Origin: Coptis chinensis | Lineage: Eukaryota; Streptophyta; Magnoliopsida; Ranunculales; Ranunculaceae | Direction of reading: 5' to 3' | Assembly (NCBI GenBank): GCA_015680905.1 | Contig: CM027385.1 | Span: 78,451,501-78,515,500 of the forward strand | Length of the DNA: 64,000 nt | Shown: one piece after another, positions 11,519 through 26,500 of the stretch | How the letters are laid out: every line of letters begins with the position of its first letter | How positions within the stretch are numbered: the first letter of the stretch is position 1 | The notes under the pieces: model-generated | The model's database searches: none | The model's input: only the letters and a program-made list of their open reading frames with translations | What the model was told of the DNA's origin: nothing | Program-made: the position numbers and the translations under genes

Positions 11519-14500
11519 GTATATATGTTCCCCCTTGGTTTTGTTGGTTGATGTTATTAATTAACTTATGTTTAAGAGCAGCTTGATTAGATATAAGGAA
11601 TTGTAGCAAAAACTGGTAATATCTAGTGATAGAGAAATTAATTTTCAATTTTTAGAATACATGAGCGCTCAGATCAATTGGTTATTTTCGATCTTTCCGT
11701 TTTCCCTCAAAAGAGTGGAGCATGATCTCCCAGAGAGGAGAGTGACCATCATTGACTGACAACTTCTTCTTCTCTGACCAGACTCTTTTTGAAGATTTTT
11801 CTTCTCTAAGAACTGATCTAACATATACTACCATGGAAAACCCACTAGCTTCAGTCAATGATTTTCCCCCCTTACCAGCAACATCTCCAACTGTTGCTAG
11901 CTAGTAATGTTGCTCCTCAAGATTCAAACTTGACTTCTCCATTAGTTCAAGTTCACACTCCTAATCCATGGAGCTCTCTCTTCAAAACAAGTAGCTCTGC
12001 TGCGTTAAAGAAGGTGAATGTCAACATAGTTGATGGTGTCGCAATAATCCCATCTGATATTATTAACAAGGGTATAACCGAGTGGAGTGACTATGTGGTG
12101 GTCTTTTTCATCGGAAGGAGGCTGCCTTACCCCTTAGTGCGGGATTTTTTGTAAAAGAACTGGAAAATCAAGGGCGAGTACTCCATCTCTACTGACAAAG
12201 ATTTATTCTACTTCAAATTCAGTTACTTTAGATGAAGATATGAGGCAAATCTTAGACGCAAACCCAATCTATATCACTGGGAAGCTTTTTGTGGTTCGGC
12301 AGTGGACACCGAGGTGGAAGCTCAGAAATCTTCAATTAAAACATTGGCAGTTTGGGTAAAACTGATGAACTTACCCAAACATTTATGGACAGATGATGGA
12401 CTCGACTATATAGCTAGTCTAATAGGAAATCCTATTTGTATGGACCAAGCCACTAAGCTATGACAGAGACTCGACTTTGCAAAGTTTTGTGTTGAGGTTC
12501 CACCTGACCATGAGTATAAGAAATCAGTGAGGATCAAGATAAATGGAAAGGAGATGAAGAGCTTGAATACCCATGGATTCCAGTAGTCTGCCTAGCTTGT
12601 AAAAAGTTTGGGCACAAAGGCAGTCAGCTGTGCATCCAAGGTTAAAACTGTATGGGCAGCAAAAGAGACTAATGACAAGCAAAAAGAGCGAGAGGTGAAT
12701 AATGTACCAGCTGAAGTAATTGAAGATATTAATGTGGTGGACAATTGTAATGAAAATCAGGACTTTGATGTAAGTTTTATATCCCCAGCTATAGAGCAAC
12801 CTAGTGAACCAATTGTGCATACTATTGTGTGTACCCTACGTCATATTTCCGGTCCAAAGTATACTCGGACTATGAACCGGGTGTAAGACCAACGGCGGAC
12901 CAGTTTGGGGGCAAACACTTTGGATAATCCGGTCCTCTAATCCGTTAGAGTTCACAACGGGTTTAGGGCCTATCCGGGTGGCCCAAGTTCGTGGACCCAA
13001 TCCGTCCGGATCATTCTGATCCAGTCACCCGATAAGATCCTAATGCAATCCGATAAGATCTTGCACAAGGATAGAATGGAATCTTAGAGAATGATCCTAT
13101 TTTAGATAGAGTCATGATAGGATTCATGAAAGAATGCAATCTTCGAGAATCACTTTCTTGGCCGCCAAGGCAGGAGATTGCTATATATACTGAGGCTTCT
13201 GCATCTTCTAGAACTACGTTTTTAAGAGACTTGATCCCGGATTCCTCACTGGGTACGTAGGCAACCAGAATGTTGGTGCAGTCTCTCTTCCTCAAAAATC
13301 CCAATCCCCCATCTCTTTCGAGCCTACGGAAGCACCATCACATCGGGAGTGTCGGGTTAACGTTTTGCCCCGACATTCTTTGGCGCCGTCTGTGGGGACC
13401 GAACCCCGACCGCGTGGAATTCCGTTGGAGTTTGATATCATCGGCCTTATTTTTCATCGTCCCTTGTTACTATGGTGAACAAATTGCGATGAGTATCTGC
13501 CGCTGCCGGTCGGCATGTAGCAACTCGCAAAACATGGAGACTATTCCGGGCACCACTACGGAGGTGGGGCGGTTGAGCCGTCGTAGAGATCTTTCTCGAG
13601 CGGAGGAAACGGTATGCCCGAAGTAGTTCCACACACTCTGGAGCCATTAGGGACTCGGGGAATCTAATCCCGTGTCCTCGCCGCAATCTTTGTCGGAGTC
13701 ACGAGCTGCCGAGAATCCACGTCGGGGATGGTCTGCTGAACCCACCCGTGATGCTACTTTAGCGACGTCAATAAGGGGCGGGGAGGCCGACGTGCTAACC
13801 CAGCGCCTCCATCCGAACTTGCAATACCAATCGGATCCGACTTTAATATCTCTTTTGACAAAGAGTAGTTGCGGAAAAACGAAAATTTGAGAAATCAACT
13901 AGGCAAAGCGGCCTAGAGACCGCGGAGCACCAATCGGTCGAGTCCCCTTTGTGCGCTTGCGTAGGCAAAGGCAACGAGCAGGAACGACAGCGAAGATCCT
14001 AATAATGGCCAAAACCTTATTCACAATAATGGTCAAGCTAGAGATCCAAGCCAAAGCCGGACTATCCACCCTATCGTGTCCGCCCACACTCATTCCGCGG
14101 TCAAACAATGTGCGGGATCGTTTGGGCACAAATCCTCGGACACCCGATCCACAACAAACTGGAGCGCCAAACAAATGCATTGAGTTCGGTTGAGAAACAC
14201 CAAACATCCGTGGATGTGTCAGGATCAAGATATGAATCCCAACACACAAATCGGAATGAGAGTCCGCTACCGCTAACAGAGTGGCGAAAAGTGCGTAGGT
14301 GGGTAGAATCGAACATCGGCAACGACCGAATCCCTTCGAATCTTAGCCCGCGATGAGCGGATCGGAGAGAAGAGAATCAAGATGAGGACAATTTGTGAGA
14401 ATATGAATGAACAAAGGGTTAAGGAATTGATTAACCAAGCCGTGACCGGGCAAACCATCGAGAGGCGATCCACTCTTGGAAAGGGTCAATGCGAGGTCCG

Positions 14501-17500
14501 AAATTTTCACCCTTTGTAAATGACATTCGGGATTTGGTTTCATCCGAGGCATTCAAACAGACCCCCTCTTCCGACTTACGATGGCGTGGATGGTCTGTCG
14601 AGCGAGCACGTCATGAGCTACCAGCGGCTATGACCTTATGGGAATTTCATGAGTCGTTAATGTGTCGATATTTTTCAAGGGTGACGTTGAAAGGATACGC
14701 ACTATCACGGTTCAACAAGTTGCCTCAGCGTTCAATTGATTCATTTACCAAGCTCGGTTGATATGTTCATTGAGCGTTTTCGATCAACACGAAGGCGAAG
14801 AAGAGTCGAGCACACCTGTTCAATCTCGCTATGGAGAAAAGCGAAACAATTAAGAGTTTGGTACGACGGTTCAGGAAGCTTCACACCGAAGTTCAGGATG
14901 TGAGTGATGTTTTCGCAATACAAGCCTTCCATCAAGCGTTGCATTTCGACAAAGATGGACTTTACAACTCTCTCACTCGAAAGCCACCTACCACCCTTTC
15001 TGATTTATTCGCCCGAGTGGAAGGGTACGTTCGAGTGGAAGATGATCAAAAGTCTCGACAGAGAAAGGATGGCGCAGATCCAGCTTCCAAGGACTCCACA
15101 AAGGATAAGATCGCCAGTCAAGGTAACAAGAGGAGTACTTTCGAATAATACAAAGGCCCCAAATATAGAGGAAAAGGTATTCACCCCTTTAACTCTTAGC
15201 CTTTTCTGCGACTGCATGCGAAAAAATCGGAACTAAAAATGTTCTTTGCCCATTTCGGCGCTACGAGGAAGATCCTACGGTGGTGGCGGGATAAAAATCG
15301 AAAATGCAAATATCACGATGATATTGGGCATGAAACAGATCAACTGCAGAGCTTTGAAGAAAGAAGTTGGCGCCTCGTTGACGAGGAATTTTTCTCGAGT
15401 TTGTTCAAAACAAACCTCGGTCGACCCATCTCAACTTAATTTGAACACAACGTTATCGATGTATGCCATGCGGCGTGTCGATATCGTCTCACGTCGTCGG
15501 CACAAGATAGAAACACGCTTTGAAACCGTCATCATATACAAGATCATTACCGGTCAGCGGTTTCAATTTTGACCAAGGTATCGATCACGAAACCTATGAA
15601 GGTCCGCGAGTTGAAGTTCGAGAATGACGAAAAGGGTGTATTACCCTCACAATGATATTTGTTGTCATTCTTGCATGGATATGAATCTTTAGGGTCGCGA
15701 GAAGATTCTTATCGACACGAGAAGCTTCGGCTAAGCGTGTTATTCACCGGCTTACTCTCGAATGAAACTATCGGAGGACTGATCATAGAAGACCGTAACC
15801 CAATCATTGGATTCAACGGCGAACCCCCATGCCATTGGAAAGGTTCATCTCCCATCCGCGGTTGGGCATCAACTGTCGGGATAAATTTCCTTCCGATAGA
15901 TTGTGGTTCTTGTTACAATGCAATTTTCGGTAGGGATTGGATCCATGCAAATCGGGTTGTTGTATCCACCTTCCACCAGGCGTTGAAATTCCCCGCCACG
16001 AGGAGTATGTAAGATCCGCAGATGACGGATGATGTCACATCGGTGTCATGATTTGGCACTAGAAGATCTGAAAATCGAAGTCCGGGCAACACGATTCTCG
16101 GGTTGATCATGCCAAATAGCAATTACTGAAACGTTGGGCTTATCAGTCACGAAGCCCGATGCTCTGAAAAGGGTCCCTCGATCGATCAGTTGGAGGAAGT
16201 TCAGATAGGGGGCGAGAGCCACGAAACTACTTTCATCGTTGCCGGCTTACCCCCAACCGAAAAAAGGGCTCTAATTCACCTGTTATGGGATTATCAAGAA
16301 ATATTTGCTGGGATATCAACCAAATGCGAGTCGACCACGGATGTAAACACCCACAGTTCGATATTGACACGAGATTCAAACCGGTTCGACAAAGACCAAA
16401 GGCGGATGGCTCGGCGAAAACTAAAGGTCAATGATGAAATTGGTAAACTGCTTGGAGCGGGGTTCATCAAACCCGTCGAATACCGACTTGGGTATCAATA
16501 TCGTCAGCGGTTCCAAAGAAAAATGGGAAGCTTCGGGGTTTGCATTGACTTCACCAACCTAAACAAAGCTTGCCCCGGTGCATCCATACCCATTACCTCG
16601 CATCTCGGATCTAGTCGATCGCGACCTCGGTTTTGAGCCCTCATCGTTCATGGGCGCTTCCTCCGGTTATAACCGGATACCTCGCTTGAGGAGGACCGAG
16701 GAGCACACGGCGTTAAGTAGCGGACCATGGACTGTATTGCTTTAGAGTCATGCCATTTGGTCTGAAAAATGCAGACACCACCTATTAGAGGATGATGAAT
16801 ACAATGTTTGCCGATCTGATTGGGCGTATCATGGAAGTTTACATCGATGACATGGTGGTCAAATCCAAAGAAACACCTGACCACCTTCCGGCATTTACAA
16901 GAGGTATTCGATAGGCTCGTAAGATATAAATTGAAGTTGAACCCTTCGAAGTGTTCTTTTGGGTTAGCATCTGGAAAGTTCTTAGGATTTCTGATGACTC
17001 GACGGGGTATCGAGGCAAACCCTGAACAGATTCGGGCCATTCTCAAAATGCCCCACCCTCGAATAAAAAAAAAATTCAGTGCTCGCCCGGTCGTTTAGCG
17101 ACCACGAATAGATTTATATCAAAGTATTCGGATCGATGCGGGCCATTTTTCAAACGTTGAAAGGTGCCTCCGTTTGGAACGAGGACTGTGATAGGGCTTT
17201 TAAAGAAATTAAAGCATACTTGGTATCACCCCCCGATCTGGTTAGTCCGCCAAACCGCCAAGACATTGGAATTTATTTGGCGCTTTTCGAGATCGCAGTA
17301 AAGAGCAGTGATATTGTTTATGGAAAACCGGAGGGCGCCCAATCTACTTCATTAGCAAAATGTTGATTTGGATCGAGAGTAGATATTCTAAAATTGAGAA
17401 AATCGCTTGCCCTTGTGCATGCAACACGTAGACTTAAGCCTTATTTTTTAGGGGCGTGTGGTGAAAGTGTATCTGAGAATATCCCGCCCGAAGGCACTTT

Positions 17501-20500
17501 CGGACGAGCCGAAGAGTCCGCCGCTATTTGATTGGTCTAGCTACCTAAGTGCTTACCACATCTTATATGAGCCTCATGACCGCAGAAAAAGGTCATGCAT
17601 TAAGCTTCTTTGATGGCAGATTTCGGTAGATGATATCATGGTTTCACCCGAGTTATTCGAGGAGGAACAATGCCAGATTTTTCCAACCACCAAGCGACTC
17701 CGTTGAAGAGAATTTCACGGAGGTGGGCGGGTTGTGTATCTGAGATGGTTCAAGTAATAGGAAGGGTCGGGGATCGGTTGTGTGATAGTCGACCCAAATG
17801 GTTGCCGAATCGAGAGGTCCCGTCCGACTTTGCTTTCCTGCTTCCAACAATGAAGCCGAATATGAAGCAAACAATATTTGGAATGAGAGCATTTTCGAAA
17901 TGGGGGCAAAGGAAATCAATATGGTAACGGATTCTAAGCTAGTTGCTTGTCGGTTTGGAGGGTCATATCAAGCTCGAGATGGCGAATGGCGGCTTATTTA
18001 GATGTGATCGCGATCTCACGCAAAATTTGAGCGCATCTCAATTTTGCAAAGACCAAGGAATGATGTTCTAAGACGCGGCCCGATGCATTGGCCTACCTTC
18101 GGCCAGATTGATTCCATTGAACCTCGCAATATCGGGTAGAGGTCCGATTCTTGCCTAGCATTGACCTCCCATTGCCCGATATGGTCGACGTCTCGCCCGC
18201 CGAATCGCGCGGCATTCACGCAGATTTATCACGATCCTCTACGCCAGCAAACAAAAGCGGGACAAGCACCAAGAGCATCCCACTCGGGATTCTCCTCACA
18301 GCCATGAGGAGGATCGACATCTCCCACGGTGGATACCGACTCTGCAATGGCGGAAAACGAGGTTGTCTGAAGGAAGACTCTGCGAATCGATTCAAAGCGG
18401 ATCTTGGCCGACAATGCTCGAAATACCGGATGATCGGTTTTTCCATATTGAGTTAATGGAACTTCTACTTCCGATTGGCGTCGAATATGGTTGAATTCTT
18501 ACTTAACTGGAGAACTCCCCCTTAGGCGGGGCTTTATCGACAAAGTCAAAGCGGGATGCATGGCGGTTTGTGTTGTTACCACCCCGGAGGGGGTCCCCGC
18601 CTTCTGAGAAAACCCATGGGTTCGAGGCCCAGCTCCTCCGGTGCCTTACTCTGAACAGGGACAATGATTTTAAAAGAAATTCATGAAGGCATTTGTGGTA
18701 ATCATTACGGTGGTGAACCTCGCTCACAAAGCTCTCACCCAAGGATATTGGTGGCCATATATGCAAAAAGATGCCAAACGGTTTGTCAAATATGTGTACC
18801 ATGCGAAACATTCTCGGATCATTAAGCTTCCTGCGAATGAGCTTCATCCCATACTTAGCCCTTGGCCATTTGCTAAGTGGGGACTCGACATTGTGGGTCC
18901 TTTACCTACGGCCCGGGTAATGTGAGGTTTCTCTTGGTATAACCGATTACTTCACTAAGTGGGTTGAAGTTGTCTCCTTGAGTCGGATTCGGTCTTGGAT
19001 GTCAAAGCGGTTCATCCGGGCGCGATATTGTGTGCCGATTCGGTGTCCCAGCTGAAATGGTATCGGACAACGGATGCCAGTTTGATTCTGCTGAGATCCA
19101 CATCTTCTGCAAATCCCTGAAGATACGGCATAACTTCTCCGCACCCTATTATCCCCAGGGAAATGGACAGGCGGAAGCAACGAACCGGGTTATTCTGGAC
19201 ACGTTGAAGAAAAGGCTTGAATCAGCTAAAGAAAACTGGGTTAAACAGTTACCAGGGGTGCTTTGGGCTTATAGGACAACCCCCCGTCGTTCAACAGGAA
19301 TGTCACCCTTTTCATTGGCATATGGAATGGAAGCAGTACTCCCAACTGAAATAATCGCCCCAACAGTGCGCTCACAAGCCATCTCCACAGAGGTCAATGC
19401 TGACATCTTGGCTCGCGACAGAGCCATGGTGGAGGACCTTAGAGATGAAGCCCTGCAGAATCTCATGACTTACCAGGATTCTATGAAGCGCAGTTATGAC
19501 AAGAAGTTACGCGCACGAGCATTCAAACCAGGTGATTGGGTCTTACATACAAGGCAAAGGAGCAACGAAGAACCCAACAGCGGGAAACTCGGTGAGAACT
19601 GGGAGGGGCCTTTTATCATTGAAAGGCTCGCATCCAAAGGTTCTTATTTTCTCAAGAACTTGGCTGGTGATGTCTTAACCAAACCATGGAACGTGTACCA
19701 TTTGCGCTTATTTCACAAGTAATTTACTTATCATTAGTTCCACCAATAAATTTCACATACATTGTACTTTCCTTCCATTTTTCATCAATAAAATTCTTTT
19801 CCATTTATGTTGTGTTTTAATTTCAAATTGGTCATTTAGTTTTAAATTTACCCGGGTGGCGAAGGCAATCGCACGCGCCGATTTAAACTGCGTGGTTAGT
19901 GCGGTGTGCCCTCGCTGGCATCATGGTTCGACAATAAAAATCCAAGAACGATAATGTCTCGCTTTTGGTCTGGGTGCGATTGTTTAGAGTACATCAAGCG
20001 TATACCCTTGGTGGCGGAGTCTAAGCTACACTCTGATTTAAACCCAACTACTGAGGCACTTCTGGGTTGCCTGTTGGTCTCCTCAAGGATCGCCTATGGG
20101 AGAATCTTTGCAGTGTAACTATGCTTGTTCGTCAAGTGACTTAGTGGCATTGTTATCGTCGCGGCAACGGTAGACCACCGTATAATATTTTATAAAGATA
20201 TTACACATATTCTTTCCGTGTTACGTCAACTTTCGCAGGTTCTATGAAGAGAATCTTACGGATTAGTGTCGAATCGGTTGGAGATGTTGTCCCAATTCCA
20301 AAGATTCCACTTCTATTTCTCCTGATTTGGCTTCCATACTTTCATCTGCTACTGACTTTGTTCTTCACACGACACGGATGCAGCGTGTTCATTAGTTACT
20401 ATGTTATTTTGGTGTTATTCCGCGTCACAAACCCCATGTTATTTCTAATGATGAGCTATATACCGGGCCGTGTAACACAAGCGGGGGCATCTTAGTTGAT

Positions 20501-23500
20501 GACTTTTTTGAAGTCGACCATGTCGGCTAGATTTGCCGCATAGAGCATATATAGTTTAAGGCTTGACTATCAAATAATTGATCAGCCACAAGCCCAGTCG
20601 TTCAAGACATCCGAAATTCATTATTCGAATAGCCTCCCATGTATTCAACAAAGCCTCATCCAAAGGGCCCATTCCAAAAAAAAAAAAAAAAATAAAAGTA
20701 AGTGAACAGTAATTGCGATATTGATCAAGAGACTACGCAAAGATCGCTCACGCGATCTTTGATAGTGCACTTCAACTCTTGACCCTCTCCCACCGGTGAC
20801 CGGCAACCGGCCGATTCATGCGTTTCACCACCGGTTCAGCAGTTTCCCATCCGGTTCGGGCATATTCCAGCCGGTTCAGGTGTTATTTCCACCGGTTCTA
20901 CAATTTTTCAACCGGTTTCAGCATTTTTACCACTGGTTCCTGTATTTTTCAGCCGGTTTCAGCTGGTTTGGGGTTTTTACAGCCGGGTCACATATTTTTC
21001 AGCTTGTCCAGGCGTTTTCCTTGCTGATTTTGGCTTTTTCCTGCCGGGTCAGTGGTCTACAAGCTGGTTCCAGCGGTATTCAGGCCGATTCAGGCCTACT
21101 TATATATGGATCTGGCAATTTTTCTCTATTTTCGCACCGGGTCAGACTGTTTCCTTGCCGGGTCACTAGTTTTCAGGCCGGTTCAATATATTTTCTTGTC
21201 GGGTCAGCAGTTTGCTAGCCGGGTCAGTTCTATTTCTTGAACAGTGCACTTCAACTCTTGACCCTCTACCACCGGCACCGGCCGGTTCAAGCATTTTTCC
21301 AACCGGTTCAGGTGGTTTCCATCCGGTTTCGACATTTTTTCAGCCGGTTCACTCTTTTTCCAGCCGGTTCAGGCGTTTTCCAACTTGTCTAGGCGGTTTT
21401 TCTGTTAGGTCCAGCACTTCCCAGCCGATTTAGTCGGTATACATGCCGGTTCCAACAGTTGCCAGGCCGGTTCAGGCCTACTTAACTCTGGGTCTGATGA
21501 ATTTCCTACATTTTCAAGCCGGGTCATCATTTTTTCTTCCTGGGTCAGCAGTGTGCTTGCCGGATCAACCGGTTTTCTAGCCAATATTAGTCTTTTTTCG
21601 ACCAGATTATCCTCTTCCATGGTCATATCATTTAATTGGCCACTTATTTTACCCACTCAAGTGTTTAAGATTTTCAAACTTTCTGGCCTCTCTCCATTAC
21701 ACGTTCCTTCTTACTTCATTTTGGTTTTTTCGGTACTTTAATTATTCAACACATTATCTTCATCTTCGTTTTGATCATTTGTTGAAGAGGGGGCAATGTG
21801 TGTACCCTACGTCATATTTCCGGTCCAAAGTATACTCGGACTATGAACCGGGTGTAAGACCAATGGCCGGACGGTTTGGGGCAAACACTTTGGATAATCC
21901 GTCCCTCTAATCCGTTAGAGTTCACAACGGGTTTAGGGCCCATCCGGGTGGCCCAAGTTCGTGGACCCAATCCGTCCGGATCATTCTGATCTAGTCACCC
22001 GATAAGATCCTAATGCAATCCGATAAGATCTTGCACAAGGATAGAATGGAATCTTAGAGAATGATCCTATTTTAGATAGAGTCATGATAGGATTCATGAA
22101 AGAATGCAATCTTCGAGAATCACTTTCTTGGCCGCCAAGGCAGGAGATTGCTATATATACGGAGGCTTATGCATCCTCAAGAACTACGTTTTTAAGAGAC
22201 TTGATCCCGGATTCCTCACTGGGTACGTAGGCAACCAGAACGTTGGTGCAGTCTCTCTTTCTCAAAAATCCCAATCCCTTATCTCTTTCGAGCCTACGGA
22301 AGCACCATCACATCGGGAGTGTCGGGTTAACGTTTTGCCCCGATAACTGTAAATCCCTTCCAAATAATTGAACAAGAAGAAAGAGAGGAGGAATTAGGTA
22401 CACCTCCACATTCGCACAGATGAATTTCAAGTAACATTCAATTGATCTCATCTGGTGTACTACACCATACACATGTGGAAACAGTAACTGCATTAGTGCA
22501 AGGTGGTGCTCTTAGTAACCAAAGAGAAGCGAGTAATATGGTTATACACCAATCTATACTCCCTTGAACCAACTGCCGAATAGTAGAGAAATAAACATGT
22601 ATGAAGGGTTAGTTGCCGGAAATGAGGAGGTAGATGATGTTCTCTCCGAGAATGAATTCGAGTTGTTTGGGGATAGAGTGTGTAGAAAGTAATTTAGAGA
22701 AAAATTTAGTGAATGAGAGAGCTCATCACTTATATTTATAGAATCATAATAGAAACCCTAGAAAGGGTAATAAAATAATTACAGGGGTAATATAGGAAAA
22801 ATACTATAATAGCCCTGCTAACACTCCCCCTCAAGCTGGACTATAGATATCACACATACCCAGCTTAGACAAAACCTCTGAAAATAGTCTACTACTAATT
22901 GCCTTCGTAAGAAAGTCCCGCAGTTACTCTTGAGGGCGTCCGGAGCATATAAAGCACAAATCGTCCGTAAGTCACTTTCATCGTAGAAAGTCTCGATCAA
23001 CCTCTATATGTCTGGTACGATCATGTTGCACAGGATTAGCCAAAATGCTAAGAGCAGACTTGTTGTCACAGTAAAGCGTAATAAGAAGAGAGACATGTAG
23101 ATGAAGGTCTCGTAGAAGACATTTTAGCCATATTAGCTCACATACACCTTGAGCCATCGCCCTGTACTCTGCTTCGGCACTGAACCTAGGAACAACATCT
23201 TGTTTCTTACTCCGCCATGTAACCAAATTACCACCAATAGTGGTACAATACCCAGAAGTAGATCGACGATCAGATCTACAACCTGCATAGTCAGCATCAG
23301 TCCACGCCTCGACCTGAGAATGACCATTATCTCGAAACAAAATGCCACGTCCAGGACATCCTTTGAGATAACGAAGCACACAAATAGCTGCCTGAAGATG
23401 AGGAAGGCGCGGCTTGTGCATAAACTGACTGAGAACTCCAACCACATATGTAATATCAGGACGAGTAAGAGAAAGATAGAGGAGCTTCCCAAGAAGCCGC

Positions 23501-26500
23501 TGATACTGACCAATATCGTCCAACAACTCCCCATCATAGTCGGCTAGGTGATGAACAACAGGACGACACGCAAGTTGCCCTGAAGCAGAGAGAAGATCAA
23601 GAATATACTTTCTCTGAGAGATAAAAATACCAGAACTAGACGAAGCAACCTCAATCCCAAGGAAGTAACGCTAGTGGGGCGAGATCTTTCACTGGCGGCA
23701 TCGAGATAGAATTTCAGGTCACTAATACCACGAACATCATCGCCAATAATAACAATATCGTCCACATAAACAAGCAATACAACAATCTTCGTACGAGTGT
23801 TGAAGAAACAAGGTGTGGTCACTTGACTCACGAACATATCCATATGCAGTCATGGTTAAAACAAATGTTTTGAAGTCAAGTCGCGAGGAGACTATTTAAG
23901 CCCATAGATAGACTTTTTTCAACCGCACACCAAGCCCAAAGTAGAAGAAGAAGCGGAAACCGGTGGTGAAGACATATACACCTCTTCTTGTAAAGCCCCA
24001 TTAGAGAGACATTTTTCATATCCATCCGAAAAAGGGGCCATGACTTGACGCAAAGAAGAGAAAAAATAACTCGAATCGTGATTCATCTTGGCCACAAAAG
24101 CAAAGGTCTCCACGATAATCAACCCCATGAATCATGCATACCCCTTAGCAACCAACCGAGCCTTGTACCTACTAATCATTTCCATCGGGTTTTATTTCAC
24201 CGTGAAAACCCATTTTACACCCGACCGCTTCTACTGCCGGCGGAAGAAAACCAAGACCCAAGTATTATTGACCTCTAATGCATGTAATTCTCCAACATTG
24301 CAGACCTTCCATGAGGAAATTTGGGCCAGCGCTCATCAGATGCGTGGTATATCAACCAATGAGAGAGAAGCACGAAAAGATCAGAACTAGGAGACAAACG
24401 ATGATCGAAGCATAATCGATGATAGAATAAGCTCTGATATTAGCATATCTAGGCGGCATTCTGCGGTATGCTTCTCTTTCGAACGGTTAATAGGTGGAGT
24501 ATCAGTTCTATCAACAACCGGTAAATCAACATCAATAGTAACTAGTACAGGAGGGATAGGAGATGGCTCAATACCTGATAAAAGTGAATCAGTGGCAAGT
24601 GGTGAACCTGGAGAAGCAGAAGATGTCGGGTAGTTTGGTGGAGAAGGTTGGAGCCCTGGATATCGACGAGTATAGACCTGTAAAGGAGGTGAAACCAAAT
24701 GTGGAACTGGAGGGGAGACTATAGGCTCTGGCTGAACACTCATCGGAAGTGGAAAATAAATAGGAACCGAATGTGAATCCTCATGAGGAAAAGGGAGTAT
24801 CGGAAACCACTCCCCCTGAGATAGAACATCACCTGAAAAGAATGGAGCATGTTCGAAGAAAGTAACGTCCATGGAGATGAAACAATGACGCGATGAGGGG
24901 TGATAACACCGATAACCCTTCTGAGTATGAGAGTAACCAAGGAACACACATTTCAAGGCACGTGGATCTAGTTTAGAGATAGACCTGGTGACTTGGACGA
25001 AACAAACACACCTATAAACACGAGGTGGGATTTGAAAAACAGAACGATCAGGATGAATAATGGAATACGGAGTGCGAAAGCCAAGTGCTCAAGATGGAGA
25101 ACGGTTAATGCGATACACCGCCATAAGGACAAAGATCGCACCGTAAAGCGTGAAGGAACATTCATGCCAATAGACATAGCACGAAAGCAAGATCAAGAAT
25201 ATGACGGTTTTTCTTTTCGACTTACCATTTTTTGTGGAGTCCGAGTGTTAGAGGTTTGATGCAAAATACCATTGGCCTCATAGAAGAATCGAAGACCATG
25301 AGACGTAAATTCCCCGCCTCGATCGGACGAAAGATTTTAAGCTGTTGTACCAAAGCGGTATGCGAACCATTGCGATAAAACTCGGAAAATGGAGGAGACT
25401 TCATCTTTGGATTTCATTAAATAAACCCAAGTACACCTAGAGAAATTGTCAATGAATAACACAAAATAACGAAATCCTAAAAGCGAAGTGGCCACGGGGC
25501 GGGACCCCAAACATCGAGTGCACAATATCAAACAAAGACGAAATTTTATTACTACTTAATGGATAAGGGCTACAATGATGTTTATCCAGTTCACATGTCT
25601 CACAAGATAGACTTGACATGGATACTTTGGAAAAGAAAGATGGAAACAAATAACGTAGATACTCAAAAGAAATATAACCTAAGCGGTAATGCCAACGTAA
25701 CACCCGCTTTACATTTTCACTACCAGACGAAGACTCTAACTGGAGGGCATGGGGAGAGATTGAAGAAATAGGTCTATCCTGTACATATAAGCCACCCTCT
25801 TCACGTCCACTGCCAATCACCTTCTGCGACACCAAATCCTGGAAAACACAGTAAGATGGATAAAAGGTTACACTGTAGTTTACATCTTTGGTAAGTTTAC
25901 TAACAGAAATAAGAATGGTGATCAACTTGGGGACATGAAGAACATCATGTAACAAAAATGAATCAGTAATTGGGATACAACCCTGCCCTACAATAGGTGT
26001 TTCAGCCCCATTGGCAAGACAAACTGTCCGTTTCCAAGAACTAGATGCATAATTCCGAAAAAGAGAAGACATACCAGTCATATTATCAGTGGCACCCAAA
26101 TCAACAATCCAGGGTGAAGTCCGGGATGCAGAAGCACTATTGGCAGATGCAAAATTACCTGCATGAGAAGGTCCCGGTTGAGAAGACATAAAGAGAAATT
26201 GCCGGAACCTGCTGATCTCTTTTGGAGAAAGAGCACTAGAAGCAGAAGACTCGATCTAATGTACTAGAGTCAGCAGATAGGTGTGCTGAGGACTGAGATG
26301 TTGATTGTGGTGGTTGAAAACCAGGAGGACGATCGTGTAATTGATAACATGTTGCCTTTACATGCCCAAATCTACCACAATGATCACACTTCTTGTTTGG
26401 AGGACGAGAACTACTAGAGGCCGTTGGCAATGGCAAAAGCCCAGGTAATGGTGCCCGGAAAGTTTGTGGAGGAACTGACGGTGGTGGCGGATAAGCATAA

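Larger units (their letters stand above)
12826..22345 (+). mobile_element. Ty3/gypsy retrotransposon, Tat-like lineage (9.5 kb)
   Basis: LTRs at 12826-13375 and 21797-22345 differ by roughly 15 positions by eye. Target duplication ACTAT (12821-12825) / ACTGT (22346-22350) sits inside retroposon I. The uninterrupted target GCAGACTGTAAATCCC is present at 56447-56462 in gene 3. Internal order on the plus strand is PBS, gag, protease, RT, RNase H, a second (archaeal-type) RNase H and integrase, followed by a 2-kb 3' region with tandem repeats and a purine tract (GAAGAGGGGGCAA) before the 3' LTR. The second RNase H and repeat-rich 3' region are typical of Tat/Ogre-type elements. The coding part is heavily frameshifted except for the integrase C-terminal half. 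Confidence 0.88.

Noticed and set aside
13270-14356. Several 70-118-codon ORFs on both strands between the gypsy LTR and gag
   Set aside because: They overlap one another, have no domain, and match the untranslated leader of the element.
20796-21656. Overlapping ORFs with repeated F-Q-P-V/A-G-S motifs
   Set aside because: Several frames and both strands are open because the underlying 25-bp DNA repeat lacks stops; there is no independent coding evidence.
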